64,000 bases of DNA from Kitasatospora sp. GAS204B (GTDB lineage Bacteria; Actinomycetota; Actinomycetes; Streptomycetales; Streptomycetaceae): positions 186,001 to 250,000 of the forward strand of contig NZ_JARZAG010000010.1 in NCBI RefSeq assembly GCF_029892155.1. Reading direction: 5' to 3'. Every line of letters begins with the position of its first letter. The first letter of the stretch is position 1. Below are positions 36,506-45,059 of this stretch, piece by piece. A model generated the notes under the pieces. The model was not told where the DNA came from. It was given only the letters and a program-made list of their open reading frames with translations, and ran no database searches. A program made the translations under genes and the position numbers.

Positions 36506-37427
36506 CGAGCACACCTTCCCCCGACAGTCGCGCGCGGGTCGGCATCGCCGTCCTGGCACCGGTCCGCTCGACGCTCAGCGCGGCGGCTCGGACGGCGAAC
36601 CGGGCCGCCGCGACCAGGGGCAGGCCCTCCGCCAGGCCGACCGCCAACGCGCCGCAGAAGGTGTCCCCGGCGCCGGTGGTGTCGACGGCGCGCACCGTCG
36701 GCGCGGCGACCAGCTCGCACCGCTCGCCCTCGCGGACCAACGCACCGTCGGCGCCCAGCGTGACCACCACGCGGGCGCAGGGCAGTCCGGCGGCCAGCCG
36801 CGCCACCTCGGCGGCGTCGCGCACCGCGCTGTCGGGGACGCCGCAGAGCCGGGCCAGCTCCGTCCGGTTGGGCACCAGCACGTCGACCAGCGGCCAGAGC
36901 TCGGCAGGCAGACCGGGCACGGGCACCGGCGCCGGGTTGAGGACGAACACGCCGCGCGCCAGCCGAGCGGCGGCCAGCACGGGCGCCATCGGGATCTCCA
37001 GCTGGGCGAGCACGACCGCGGCCGACTCCAGCAGCGCGCCGGCGGCGTGCACCGCCTCGGCGTCGAGTCCGGCGTTGGCGCCGGGCGAGACCACCACGCA
37101 GTTCTCGGCCTGCCGGTCGACCAGGACGACGGCGTGACCGGGCGGTCCGTCCACGGCGGCGAGCCGGCTGACGTCGATCCCCTCGGCAGCCAGCTCGCGG
37201 CGCAGCCCGGCGCTGTCCGCGTCCGTCCCGACTGCGCCGACGAAGGCGACGGACCGGCCGAGCCGGGCCGCAGCGACGGCCTGGTTGGCACCCTTGCCAC
37301 CGCCGAGTCGGATGATCGGACCGCCCTGAACGGTCTCGCCCGGCGCGGGGAGCACCGCGACCTCGATCACTCGGTCGAGGTTGACGCTGCCCACCACGAC
37401 GATGTCCGCACCGGTGCCCGATTCCAT
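36495..37427 (-). CDS. rbsK: Ribokinase (PfkB family)
   Basis: A 310-residue sugar kinase that phosphorylates D-ribose or a similar pentose with ATP. The N-terminal PfkB signature is RLGGGKGANQAVAAARLG, and the C-terminal one DTTGAGDTFCGAL holds the catalytic Asp and the anion hole. No ribose ABC transporter genes are adjacent, so the substrate is assigned by family only. It overlaps the AlkB-like gene start. Confidence 0.88.
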   Translation of the reverse strand: MESGTGADIVVVGSVNLDRVIEVAVLPAPGETVQGGPIIRLGGGKGANQAVAAARLGRSVAFVGAVGTDADSAGLRRELAAEGIDVSRLAAVDGPPGHAVVLVDRQAENCVVVSPGANAGLDAEAVHAAGALLESAAVVLAQLEIPMAPVLAAARLARGVFVLNPAPVPVPGLPAELWPLVDVLVPNRTELARLCGVPDSAVRDAAEVARLAAGLPCARVVVTLGADGALVREGERCELVAAPTVRAVDTTGAGDTFCGALAVGLAEGLPLVAAARFAVRAAALSVERTGARTAMPTRARLSGEGVLGDQ

Positions 37428-37526
37428 CCCACCAGCTTGCCACTCCCACCTGCCAGGCCGGACCGATACCTCAGAGCGGACCGATCCCTCGGACGAGAGC
37501 GATCCGCCAGCCCGGACCGATCCGGC

Positions 37527-37949
37527 TCACGGCAGCAAACCCACCTCACGCGCACACTCGGCCCAGGCCTGCCAACCCTGCTGACGCAGAATCTCCTGAG
37601 CCACCGTGATCTGCTGTCGCCGGCCGGCCCGGTCCGGTCGGCTCGCGTAGCGCAGGCCCCCCGCCTCCCGCCAGGTCGGTGGCCAGATCTGCAGGCCGCC
37701 GTAGTAGCCGTTGCCGGTGTCGGCGGCCCAGTCACCGTCGCTCTCGCAGTCGGCGACCTGATCCCAGGTCGCATCGGCGACGGGGACGGAGACGGGGACA
37801 GAAACCGGGCCGGGGCCACCGGTCCGACCGGAGCCGGCTCCGGCGTCACCCCCGGGTCCCGGGGCCGGACTGCCGGCCAGCGCGAGCGCGGCGCCGCAGA
37901 GCAGCCCGGCTATTCGAGGCTTGATTCCACGCATCCTCCGACTGTCCAC
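37527..37949 (-). CDS. Small secreted Rpf-like transglycosylase
   Basis: A 140-residue protein. A basic N-terminus and hydrophobic stretch (IAGLLCGAALALAG) form a likely signal peptide; a Gly/Pro linker follows; then a single resuscitation-promoting-factor domain (WDQVADCESDGDWAADTGNGYYGGLQ). The catalytic Glu lies in CES, and a second Cys (WAECARE) completes the usual disulfide. It should cleave peptidoglycan outside the cell. GTG 37949 is chosen because GGGGGAG lies 6-7 bases upstream; ATG 37934 has an RBS too close to it. It sits next to a second Rpf-domain gene. Confidence 0.82.
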   Translation of the reverse strand: MDSRRMRGIKPRIAGLLCGAALALAGSPAPGPGGDAGAGSGRTGGPGPVSVPVSVPVADATWDQVADCESDGDWAADTGNGYYGGLQIWPPTWREAGGLRYASRPDRAGRRQQITVAQEILRQQGWQAWAECAREVGLLP

Positions 37950-38126
37950 GAGCCGCTCCCCCACCCGCGACCGGGCCCGCTCCCCGCTACGCCATCGGAG
38001 CGCCGCCACCGGCCCGGCACCCGGCCGGCGCGAAACGCCGTCGACCGCCGCCCCCAACGGGGACGGCGGTCCACAGCACAGCAGCGCGAGATGACAGCGA
38101 CGCGATGCGTCAGCGCATCAGCGACC

Positions 38127-38879
38127 TCAGAACGAGAGCACCTGGCCAGGCAGGATCAGGTTGGCGTCGCCGCCGATGACCTGAACGTTCTTCTGGTACA
38201 GCGACTGCCAGTTGGTGCCGTGCGCGGCGGCGATGTCGCTCAGCGTGTCACCGCTCTTGACGGTGTAGCTGCCACCGGTGGTCGCGGAGTCGTAGGTCTT
38301 GGCGGCCGGCTTCGAGGGCTGGGCCGGGGCCTGCTGCACCGGGGCCTGCTTCTGCGCGGGGGCCTTCGGGGCGGGGGCCTGCTGCACCGGGGCCTGCTGC
38401 TGCACGGGGGCCTTGGCGGCCGGCGCCGGGGTCTGGGCGGCGGGGGCAGCCGGGGCCGGAGCGGGGTTGACGGCGGCGGGGGCGCCACCGGCGGTCAGGC
38501 CGGCCTTCACCGAGCAGACGGGCCAGGCGCCGGGGCCCTGAGCGGCCAGCACCTTCTCGGCGACCGAGATCTGCTGGGCCTCGGTGGCCTGGTTGGCCTG
38601 CGGCGCGTACTGGGTGCCACCGAAGGCGGCCCAGGTGGAGGAGGTGAACTGCAGGCCGCCGTAGAAGCCGTTACCGGTGTTGATGCTCCAGTTGCCGGTG
38701 CTCTCGCACTGGGCGACGGCCTCCCAGGTCGAGGTGGAGGCGGCAGAGGCCGTGGAGGCCGTGACGAGGCCCGCCACCGGGACGACCGCCACAGCGGTGG
38801 CGCCCAGGACGGCCAGCCGAACGCGGTTGCGCTTGGTGGCCGTGGTGGTGGCAGCGGCGTTCTCGTTACGGAAAGTCAT
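38127..38879 (-). CDS. Secreted Rpf-domain / LysM muralytic enzyme
   Basis: A 250-residue protein. The signal peptide ends near ASTASA, followed by an Rpf domain ([27 protein letters not shown]) with catalytic Glu. A long Ala/Pro/Gln linker with repeated APVQQ units follows, then a C-terminal LysM ([17 protein letters not shown]...NLILPGQVL) that anchors to peptidoglycan. In streptomycetes such enzymes aid spore germination. ATG 38879 follows GAGAGGG. A long upstream leader and a Crp-like site suggest tight control. Confidence 0.92.
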   Translation of the reverse strand: MTFRNENAAATTTATKRNRVRLAVLGATAVAVVPVAGLVTASTASAASTSTWEAVAQCESTGNWSINTGNGFYGGLQFTSSTWAAFGGTQYAPQANQATEAQQISVAEKVLAAQGPGAWPVCSVKAGLTAGGAPAAVNPAPAPAAPAAQTPAPAAKAPVQQQAPVQQAPAPKAPAQKQAPVQQAPAQPSKPAAKTYDSATTGGSYTVKSGDTLSDIAAAHGTNWQSLYQKNVQVIGGDANLILPGQVLSF

Positions 38880-39490
38880 GGAATCCCTCTCGACAGCCCC
38901 GGGCGGGCGTGCGGAACCAGACCCCTGCGGGCCGAAGTTCGCGTGCCGCGTCCTTGGGCGGCCGAGTACGTGTCCGACGTACCGCGCCGCCCCGGCTACT
39001 CCCACGCGCCGCCGACTTGTTCGAGCCGTCGGACGGCGGGCACCCGGTGGGGTGCGCTGGGGGTGAACCCGGGTGGTGCTCGTTGCACCGGGGACGAAGC
39101 TAGGGGTCGGAAGTGTCCGGAATCAACCGGTTCAAGATCCGCCCAGGATTCCCCCAGGTCAGCCAGGTGTTACCCGAAGTAACGATCAAGTACTTGAATG
39201 ATCAAATGTCCGTTTTGATAGGTTTTGAGCGACTCAAACCTTCTGTGCACGTGGCGCCGGTCACATTTCACCGCCTGTGAGCCTGCGCACATCATCGACA
39301 GATTGTGATCGCATCGACACCATTCGCAGTCGGCGCGGAGGAAAAAAGCGACACTCCGACCCCCAACCCGTGACTCCGACCACAGCAGCCCGTTGGTAAT
39401 GGCGGCCGGGCCCGCCCGCGCCGCACCGGGGCCACCGCACCGCCCGGTCAAGGAGAACGGCGTCCAGCCGACGACACCCGAGGAGTCCTG
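38880..39490. promoter_or_regulatory. Divergent control region with long structured leader
   Basis: A 611-base gap. On the minus strand the last ~230 bases before the Rpf/LysM gene hold several short hairpins, for example GGTGC-AACGA-GCACC, GCACCCCACCGGGTGC and TACGT-CGGAC-ACGTA, consistent with a structured 5' leader. Around 39180-39330 the DNA is AT-rich for this genome and contains a perfect 12-base palindrome TCAAGTACTTGA (39186-39197). AGGAG at 39481 serves the plus-strand gene. Confidence 0.5.
39276..39291. promoter_or_regulatory. Candidate Crp-binding site
   Basis: TGTGAGCCTGCGCACA fits the TGTGA-N6-TCACA consensus with one mismatch. It lies ~400 bases upstream of the Rpf/LysM start and ~200 bases upstream of the opposite gene. 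Crp control of rpfA is described in S. coelicolor; its use here is inference. Confidence 0.45.
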
Positions 39491-40462
39491 TTGCCGCGCA
39501 TGCTCGAGGTCAGCGACGAGGTCCGCGCCGAGATCGGCGACGACGAGGCCGACCGTCTGCTCGGCGGGGCCCACGCCCCTGACACCTATGACTGCACGTC
39601 CTGTCGAACGCCGGGCGACTCACTGCACGAGTCGACCAGCACCGTGCTCTTCGTCGGCGACGAGACCGCGGTGCTGGCGTTCGCGCACGCGCGGTGCATC
39701 CCCTCCCAGGTCGTCCCGGTCTCCGAGGAGCAGTTGCTGGGCGCGGTCCGCAGCATCAGCCAGGCCCAGGGCAGCGGGTTCCCCACCCGGGCCGGATACC
39801 CCGGCGCCGGGCAGGCCGGATACCCGGGCGACCCCGGGTACCCGGTCGACGCCCTCGGCCTTCCTCTCACCCCCACCCACGCCGCTCAGCCGGCACCCCC
39901 GGCGCCCGTGCCCGACGCGGCGCCCGTACCCGACTCGACGCTCGACGCACCCGCGCGCCCGGCCGACCCGGCTGCCCGGGTGCCGGCCCCGGGCGACCCG
40001 GCGGTCCTGGGCGTCACCTGCGGCCTGGTGCTCTGCGGAGACACCGGGCACGCCGCCATCGTGGTCGAGCCGACCGGCCCGGTCGGCCGGCCTGGTCAGG
40101 TGACCGGAGCGGACGAGTTCCTCCCGCTGCTCGCCGAGCACGGCTTCACCCCGATCGTGGACGTGGACAAGCCGCCGGCCCGGTTGGCGGGCTGGTCGGT
40201 GCTGGTGGCGATGGGGCGGCTGCACTCGATCCTGCAACCGTCCGCGATCGGCAACAGCGCTTGGTGGCAGGCGCATTCACCGCTCGCCGTCACCGACGCG
40301 TGGCGGCTCGCGGCGGCCCGGCGGTCCGAGGTGATCATGTATGCCGCGCCGGCCGGCACGATCGGCCGCCAGCCCCGCGAGGACCTGCTGCGGGCCGCCC
40401 TCGACCGGGCGGCCGCGCAGGGCCTGCTGGTCGCCGCCGCCCTTCCGCTGGCCGGCACCTGA
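39491..40462 (+). CDS. Conserved protein of unknown function
   Basis: A 323-residue protein starting at TTG 39491, 6 bases after AGGAG; an ATG three codons on is possible. N-terminal ~95 residues include YDCTSCRTPGD, a Cys pair that could bind metal. A Pro/Gly/Ala-rich linker with PGYP repeats follows, then a C-terminal globular half (~170-320; VLGVTCGLVLCGDTGHAAIVV, ADEFLPLLAEHGFTPIVD). No signal peptide or membrane segment. I do not recognise a characterised family; the architecture suggests two domains joined by a flexible linker. Divergent from the Rpf gene. Confidence 0.7.
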   Translation: MPRMLEVSDEVRAEIGDDEADRLLGGAHAPDTYDCTSCRTPGDSLHESTSTVLFVGDETAVLAFAHARCIPSQVVPVSEEQLLGAVRSISQAQGSGFPTRAGYPGAGQAGYPGDPGYPVDALGLPLTPTHAAQPAPPAPVPDAAPVPDSTLDAPARPADPAARVPAPGDPAVLGVTCGLVLCGDTGHAAIVVEPTGPVGRPGQVTGADEFLPLLAEHGFTPIVDVDKPPARLAGWSVLVAMGRLHSILQPSAIGNSAWWQAHSPLAVTDAWRLAAARRSEVIMYAAPAGTIGRQPREDLLRAALDRAAAQGLLVAAALPLAGT

Positions 40463-40717
40463 GCCACCCCGATATCCCGAGCGTCCCGCCCCGTCCTGTC
40501 CCGCCGCTCCCGTCCCGCCGTCCCGCCGCCCCACCGGCGCGCGGGGCGCGGGGCACCCGCACGCCGACCGCCACACACCCACCCGACGCCCCACCGCGCC
40601 ACCCCGGTGCGCTGCGACCCGCATCCCCAGCCCGGCTGGCTCGTTGGGCCCTGCGTGTACAGCTACGACGTGACCTCAGCCTTCCGCCAGACCACCGCCA
40701 CCCGAGGGATCCCGGCA

Positions 40718-41269
40718 ATGAGGCCGTCGTACGACGGAGAGCATCCGATCGCCCCCACCCCCACGCCGATCTACGACGAGCTGTACTCCGAGTACCGCCG
40801 CCTCTTCCGCGCGCTGCCCGGCGACCGCGCTGGCGAGGAGGACATGCGGTTCACCGGCTTCGCCATCCGCGAGCGCCCGTTCGGGGGCAGCGGCGGGGGT
40901 AGCGCTGGAGGCAGCGCCGGGGGCGACAGCTACCGCGACGGGTACGGGGCGGTGCCGCAGCACCCTGCCTTCACCGGCTACCCGGGCCAGCTCACGGGGG
41001 CGCCGCAGTTCGTGCCCGCCCAGCACGTGCCGCAGCAGCAGCCATCGCAGCAACCGGCGCACCAGCAACACGCACCCCACCAGCCCGCCGCACAGCACCC
41101 GTACCAGGCGTCCCCCTACCCCCACCCGCAGCAGCCGTCGACCACCGGCCAGGGCTGGGTGGCCGCCGGCTACCTCACCCCGACCGCCCCGGCCCCGGCA
41201 GCGCCCGGCCCGGCCACCCCGGGCCGTCACCGCGGCAACCTGCTCTCGCTGCCCCCGGGCCGCAGCTGA
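40718..41269 (+). CDS. Small streptomycete-type protein of unknown function
   Basis: A 183-residue protein with a compact N-terminal segment (PTPIYDELYSEYRRLFRALPGDRAGEEDMRF; the first ~50 residues) and a long disordered tail rich in Gly, then Gln/His/Pro. ATG 40718 follows GAGGGA. No catalytic motif, membrane segment or signal peptide is visible. Only the N-terminal helix looks conserved in style; it could be a protein-binding module. Confidence 0.6.
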   Translation: MRPSYDGEHPIAPTPTPIYDELYSEYRRLFRALPGDRAGEEDMRFTGFAIRERPFGGSGGGSAGGSAGGDSYRDGYGAVPQHPAFTGYPGQLTGAPQFVPAQHVPQQQPSQQPAHQQHAPHQPAAQHPYQASPYPHPQQPSTTGQGWVAAGYLTPTAPAPAAPGPATPGRHRGNLLSLPPGRS

Positions 41270-41286
41270 CACGCCGCCGGTCGGCA

Positions 41287-41333
41287 ACAGCAGAGCGGTC
41301 CGGTGGCTCCCCGCCACCGGACCGCTCTGCTGT
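41287..41333. terminator. Bidirectional hairpin terminator
   Basis: A 21-bp perfect stem (41287-41307 with 41313-41333) and a TCCCC loop between the convergent small-protein gene and der. Confidence 0.88.
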
Positions 41334-41352
41334 CACCTGCCGCTCCTACTCA

Positions 41353-42798
41353 CTACTTGCGCTTGCGCTTCTCGCGCACCCGCACCGAGATCGAGATCGG
41401 CGTCCCCACGAACCCGAACTCCTCACGCAGCCGCCGCTCGACGAACCGTCGGTAGCCGGCCTCCAGGAATCCGGAGGCGAACAGCACGAACCGCGGCGGC
41501 TTGGCCCCGGCCTGGGTCCCGAAGAGGATGCGCGGCTGCTTGCCGCCGCGGATCGGGTGCGGGTGGGCGGCGACCAGCTCACCGAGGAAGGCGTTCAGCC
41601 TGGCGGTCGTGATCCGGGTCTCCCAGCCGGCCAGCGCGGTCTCGATCGCCGGGACCAGCTTCTCCATGTGCCGGCCGGTCAGCGCCGAGACGTTGACCCG
41701 GGGCGCCCACTGCACCTGGACGAGATCCTGCTCGATCTCCCGCTCCAGGTAGTAGCGGCGCTCCTCGTCCATCTGGTCCCACTTGTTGTAGGCGACGACG
41801 ACGGCGCGTCCGGCCTCGACGGCCATCGAGATGATCCGGGTGTCCTGCTCCGCGAGCGGCTCACTGGAGTCGATCAGGATGACCGCGACCTCGGCCTTGT
41901 CCAGCGCGGCGGAGGTGCGCAGCGAGGCGTAGAAGTCGGCGCCGGAGGTCAGGTGGACCCGGCGGCGGATACCGGCGGTGTCGATGAACTTCCAGGTCTT
42001 GCCGCCCAGTTCGATCAGCTCGTCGACCGGGTCACGGGTGGTGCCGGCCAGCTCGTTGACGACCACCCGGTCCTCGCCGGCCACCTTGTTGAGCAGGCTC
42101 GACTTGCCGACGTTGGGCCGGCCGATCAGCGCGACCCGGCGGGGGCCGCCGACCGTGGTGCCGAAGGTCTGCGGCGGGGCCTCGGGCAGCGCGGCCATCA
42201 CGGCGTCCAGCAGGTCGCCGGAGCCGCGGCCGTGCAGCCCGGAGACGGGGTAGGGCTCACCGAGGCCGAGCGACCAGAGGTAGGCGGCCTCGGCCTCGGT
42301 CGCGGGGCCGTCGACCTTGTTGGCGCAGAGCACGGTCGGCTTGCCGGCCCGGCGGATCAGCTTGATCAGCGCCTCGTCGGTGTCGGTGGCGCCGACCGTG
42401 GCGTCCACCACGAAGAGCACCGCATCCGCGGTCTCGATGCCCAGCTCGGCCTGTGCGGCGACCATGGCGTCGATGCCGAGGACGTCGATCTCCCAGCCAC
42501 CGGTGTCGACCACCTTGAACCGGCGGCCGTTCCAGGTCGCCTCGTAGCTCACCCGGTCGCGGGTGACGCCGGGCTTGTCCTCGACGACGGCCTCACGGCG
42601 GCCGATGAACCGGTTGACCAGGGTCGACTTGCCGACATTCGGGCGGCCGACCACGGCCAGCACCGGCAGCGGCACGTGCCCGCCGTTCTCCAGGTCGAGG
42701 TCCCCGTCCTCGAAGCCCTCGCCCTCGGCCAGGGCCATGAACTCGGCGTACTCGGAATCGTCCAGCTCACCGTGACCGGCGAGGTGCTCGTTGCTCAT
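41353..42798 (-). CDS. der: Ribosome-assembly GTPase Der (EngA)
   Basis: A 481-residue double-GTPase needed for 50S subunit maturation. An acidic N-terminal extension of ~45 residues precedes the first G domain ([22 protein letters not shown]), then the second ([24 protein letters not shown]), and a KH-like C-terminal domain with a basic tail (REKRKRK). The gene follows cmk on the same strand after a 118-base gap with no other gene. Confidence 0.97.
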   Translation of the reverse strand: MSNEHLAGHGELDDSEYAEFMALAEGEGFEDGDLDLENGGHVPLPVLAVVGRPNVGKSTLVNRFIGRREAVVEDKPGVTRDRVSYEATWNGRRFKVVDTGGWEIDVLGIDAMVAAQAELGIETADAVLFVVDATVGATDTDEALIKLIRRAGKPTVLCANKVDGPATEAEAAYLWSLGLGEPYPVSGLHGRGSGDLLDAVMAALPEAPPQTFGTTVGGPRRVALIGRPNVGKSSLLNKVAGEDRVVVNELAGTTRDPVDELIELGGKTWKFIDTAGIRRRVHLTSGADFYASLRTSAALDKAEVAVILIDSSEPLAEQDTRIISMAVEAGRAVVVAYNKWDQMDEERRYYLEREIEQDLVQVQWAPRVNVSALTGRHMEKLVPAIETALAGWETRITTARLNAFLGELVAAHPHPIRGGKQPRILFGTQAGAKPPRFVLFASGFLEAGYRRFVERRLREEFGFVGTPISISVRVREKRKRK

Positions 42799-42916
42799 TC
42801 TCGTCTGTTCCGTTTCCCGGCGTCCCGAAGCTCGGGGCGCCGTGCGTACCTGCCCGGGCGCGAACGGCCGGGCAGCGCGAAAAAATCACATCTGGGCGGG
42901 GCTCAGACAGCCGTCA

Positions 42917-43633
42917 TCAGGCAGCCGTCAGGTGCCCGGCCCGCTGCTCCACCAACTCCGCGATCGTGTCGATCACCTGCTGGAGCGTCAGCTCGCTGGT
43001 GTCCACCAGGACGGCGTCCGGCGCCTGGGCCAGCGGGGCGGTGGCCCGCGAGGAGTCGGCGGCGTCGCGGCGGCCCAGGTCGGCCGCCATCGCGGCGATG
43101 GTCGCCTCGTCGACGCCCTTGGCCCGCAGCTCGGCCGCCCGTCGCTCGGCGCGGGCGGTCTCGGAGGCGGTCAGGAAGATCTTGGCGGTGGCGCCGGGGA
43201 AGACCACGGTGCCCATGTCACGGCCCTCGGCGACGATGCCGCGCGGGGCCAGCTCGGCGCAGCCGCGCTGCAGCTCCACCAGCCGGGCCCGCACCTGCGG
43301 AACCGCGGCCACCGCGCTGACCTGCGCCGTCACCTCGGGGCCGCGGATCGGCCCGGAGACGTCCTGGCCGTCGACCGTGATGGTCGGGCCGCCGGCGTCG
43401 GTACCGGAGACGATCACGGGCTTGGCGCAGGCGATGGCGACCGCGTCCGCGTCCGTCACGTCCACCTCGTTGGCCAGCATCCACCAGGTCATCGCCCGGT
43501 ACATGGCGCCGGTGTCGAGAAAGCTGAGGCCCAGCCGGGCCGCCACCGCGCGGGAGACGGTCGACTTGCCGGAGCCGGAGGGTCCGTCGATGGCGACGAC
43601 GACCGGGGCATGCGCTCGGTCGGCAGTGTCCAC
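42917..43633 (-). CDS. cmk: Cytidylate kinase
   Basis: A 238-residue kinase that converts CMP/dCMP to the diphosphate. The P-loop is AIDGPSGSGKST, followed by SFLDTGAMYRAMTW and ARRDAADSSRATAPLAQA, which carry nucleotide-binding residues of the family. GTG start 43633 behind GAGAGG. It lies between der and tyrA in one direction, probably an operon. Confidence 0.96.
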   Translation of the reverse strand: MDTADRAHAPVVVAIDGPSGSGKSTVSRAVAARLGLSFLDTGAMYRAMTWWMLANEVDVTDADAVAIACAKPVIVSGTDAGGPTITVDGQDVSGPIRGPEVTAQVSAVAAVPQVRARLVELQRGCAELAPRGIVAEGRDMGTVVFPGATAKIFLTASETARAERRAAELRAKGVDEATIAAMAADLGRRDAADSSRATAPLAQAPDAVLVDTSELTLQQVIDTIAELVEQRAGHLTAA

Positions 43634-43766
43634 GGGGGAACCTCTCTACTCGTACACCCGGGGGAGATACCTCAAGGTTAGACGACCGCCGCCAGTCGCC
43701 CGACCGGCTCCGCTCCCGCCCGGGCCCGCTCAGCCCGCCCGCCGCCAGGCCCGCGCCTCCCAGCCG

Positions 43767-44852
43767 TCAGTCCCGCAGGTCCCAGCCGCGGTCGCTCAGC
43801 GCGCTCTCCAGCCGCCGCACCGCGTCCGGTTCCACCTGGAGCTGCACCAGGCCGATCCGGCGGCCGGCCGAGTGGTCGATCGCCACGTCCTCGATGTTGA
43901 CCCCGGCCCTGGCCGCCTCGCGGAACAGCCGGCCCAGCTCGCCGGGCTGGTCGCCGATCGCCACCACCACGGTCTCGTAGCGGGTGGGCGGAGCGCCGTG
44001 CTTGCCGGGGATCCGGGCCTGGCCGTGGTTGCCGCGGCGCATCACCGCCTCGATGTCGGCGGTGCCCGAGCGCCGCCCGGCCTCGTCACCGGTCTCCAGC
44101 GCCCGCAGCGCGGCGACCGTGGTGCCCAGGTCGGTGGCGAGCTCCTCCAGGATGTCGGCGACCATCCCGGCGTTGGCGGCGAGGATGTCCAGCCACATCC
44201 GGGGGTCCGAGGCGGCGATCCGGGTCACGTCGCGCACGCCCTGCCCGGCCAGGCGCACGGCGGCGTCGTCGGCGTGCTCCAGCCGGGCGGCGACCAGCGA
44301 GGAGAGCAGTTGCGGGGTGTGCGAGACCAGCGCGACGGCGCGGTCGTGCGCGGCGGCCTCCATCACCACCGGCATCGCGCCGCAGAGCGCGACCAGCTCC
44401 AGCGCCGCGTTGAGCGTCTCGGTCGCGGTGTCGGGCGTGGGGGTGAGCACCCAGGGCCGGCCCTCGAACAGGTCCGCGCGGGCGGCCAGCGGGCCGGACT
44501 GCTCGCGACCCGCCATCGGGTGGCCGCCGATGTAGCGGACGGTGTCACAGCCCAGCGCCGCGATCTCGGCGCGCGGGCCGGCCTTCACGCTGGCCACGTC
44601 GGTGTAGCAGCGGGCCAGCTCGCGCCGCTGGCAGTCGGCCAGCACCTTGCCGACCAGCGCGGGCGGGACGGCCACGATCGCCAGGTCCACCGGTCCCGGC
44701 GGCTCCTCGGTGGTCCCGGCGCCGAGCGAGGCGGCGGTGCGGGCGGCGTCGGGGTCGGCGTCGGAGAGATACACCGTGATCCCCCGTCCGGTCAGCGCGA
44801 GCGCGGCGGAGGTGCCGATCAGACCGGTGCCGACGACGGCGACAGTGCGCAT
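43767..44852 (-). CDS. tyrA: Prephenate dehydrogenase with ACT domain
   Basis: A 361-residue enzyme oxidising prephenate to 4-hydroxyphenylpyruvate in tyrosine synthesis. The NAD-binding motif VVGTGLIGTSAA is at the N-terminus, GGHPMAGREQSG holds the catalytic His region, and a C-terminal ACT domain (GELGRLFREAARAGVNIEDV) is probably for feedback control. Start at ATG 44852 behind GGAGAG. No chorismate mutase gene lies beside it in this window. Confidence 0.94.
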   Translation of the reverse strand: MRTVAVVGTGLIGTSAALALTGRGITVYLSDADPDAARTAASLGAGTTEEPPGPVDLAIVAVPPALVGKVLADCQRRELARCYTDVASVKAGPRAEIAALGCDTVRYIGGHPMAGREQSGPLAARADLFEGRPWVLTPTPDTATETLNAALELVALCGAMPVVMEAAAHDRAVALVSHTPQLLSSLVAARLEHADDAAVRLAGQGVRDVTRIAASDPRMWLDILAANAGMVADILEELATDLGTTVAALRALETGDEAGRRSGTADIEAVMRRGNHGQARIPGKHGAPPTRYETVVVAIGDQPGELGRLFREAARAGVNIEDVAIDHSAGRRIGLVQLQVEPDAVRRLESALSDRGWDLRD

Positions 44853-45059
44853 GGTGCTGCTGCTCTCCTGCGTTCCGGGGTGCGGGTGCCCCACAGCCTC
44901 CGGCGTTCCGGGGTGCGGGTGCCGCGGGTGCCCCCATATCCTCCCGCACCCACCGCGCCGCCGCCCCGCCGGGCCGGGGAAAACCCGCGACAGTGGTCAC
45001 CGGGGCGGGCAGACTGGGCCCCCGATGGGCCACCGAGGCGGCGCGCGAAGAGGAGCACG

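Noticed and set aside
38880-39180. c-di-AMP (ydaO-type) riboswitch upstream of the Rpf/LysM gene
   Set aside because: Expected from streptomycete rpfA genes, but the conserved CAGCTAACC-type tail is not visible, so I report only a structured leader.
36363-39182. A 939-residue plus-strand frame opposite AlkB, ribokinase and the Rpf genes
   Set aside because: Repetitive Arg/Gly/His-rich translation with no domain; the minus strand carries clear families throughout.
42966-45059. A 1399-residue plus-strand frame starting at 42966 and ending at 47165
   Set aside because: Its first ~700 residues lie opposite cmk and tyrA and are low-complexity shadow sequence. The real gene begins at ATG 45060 with GAGGAG upstream.
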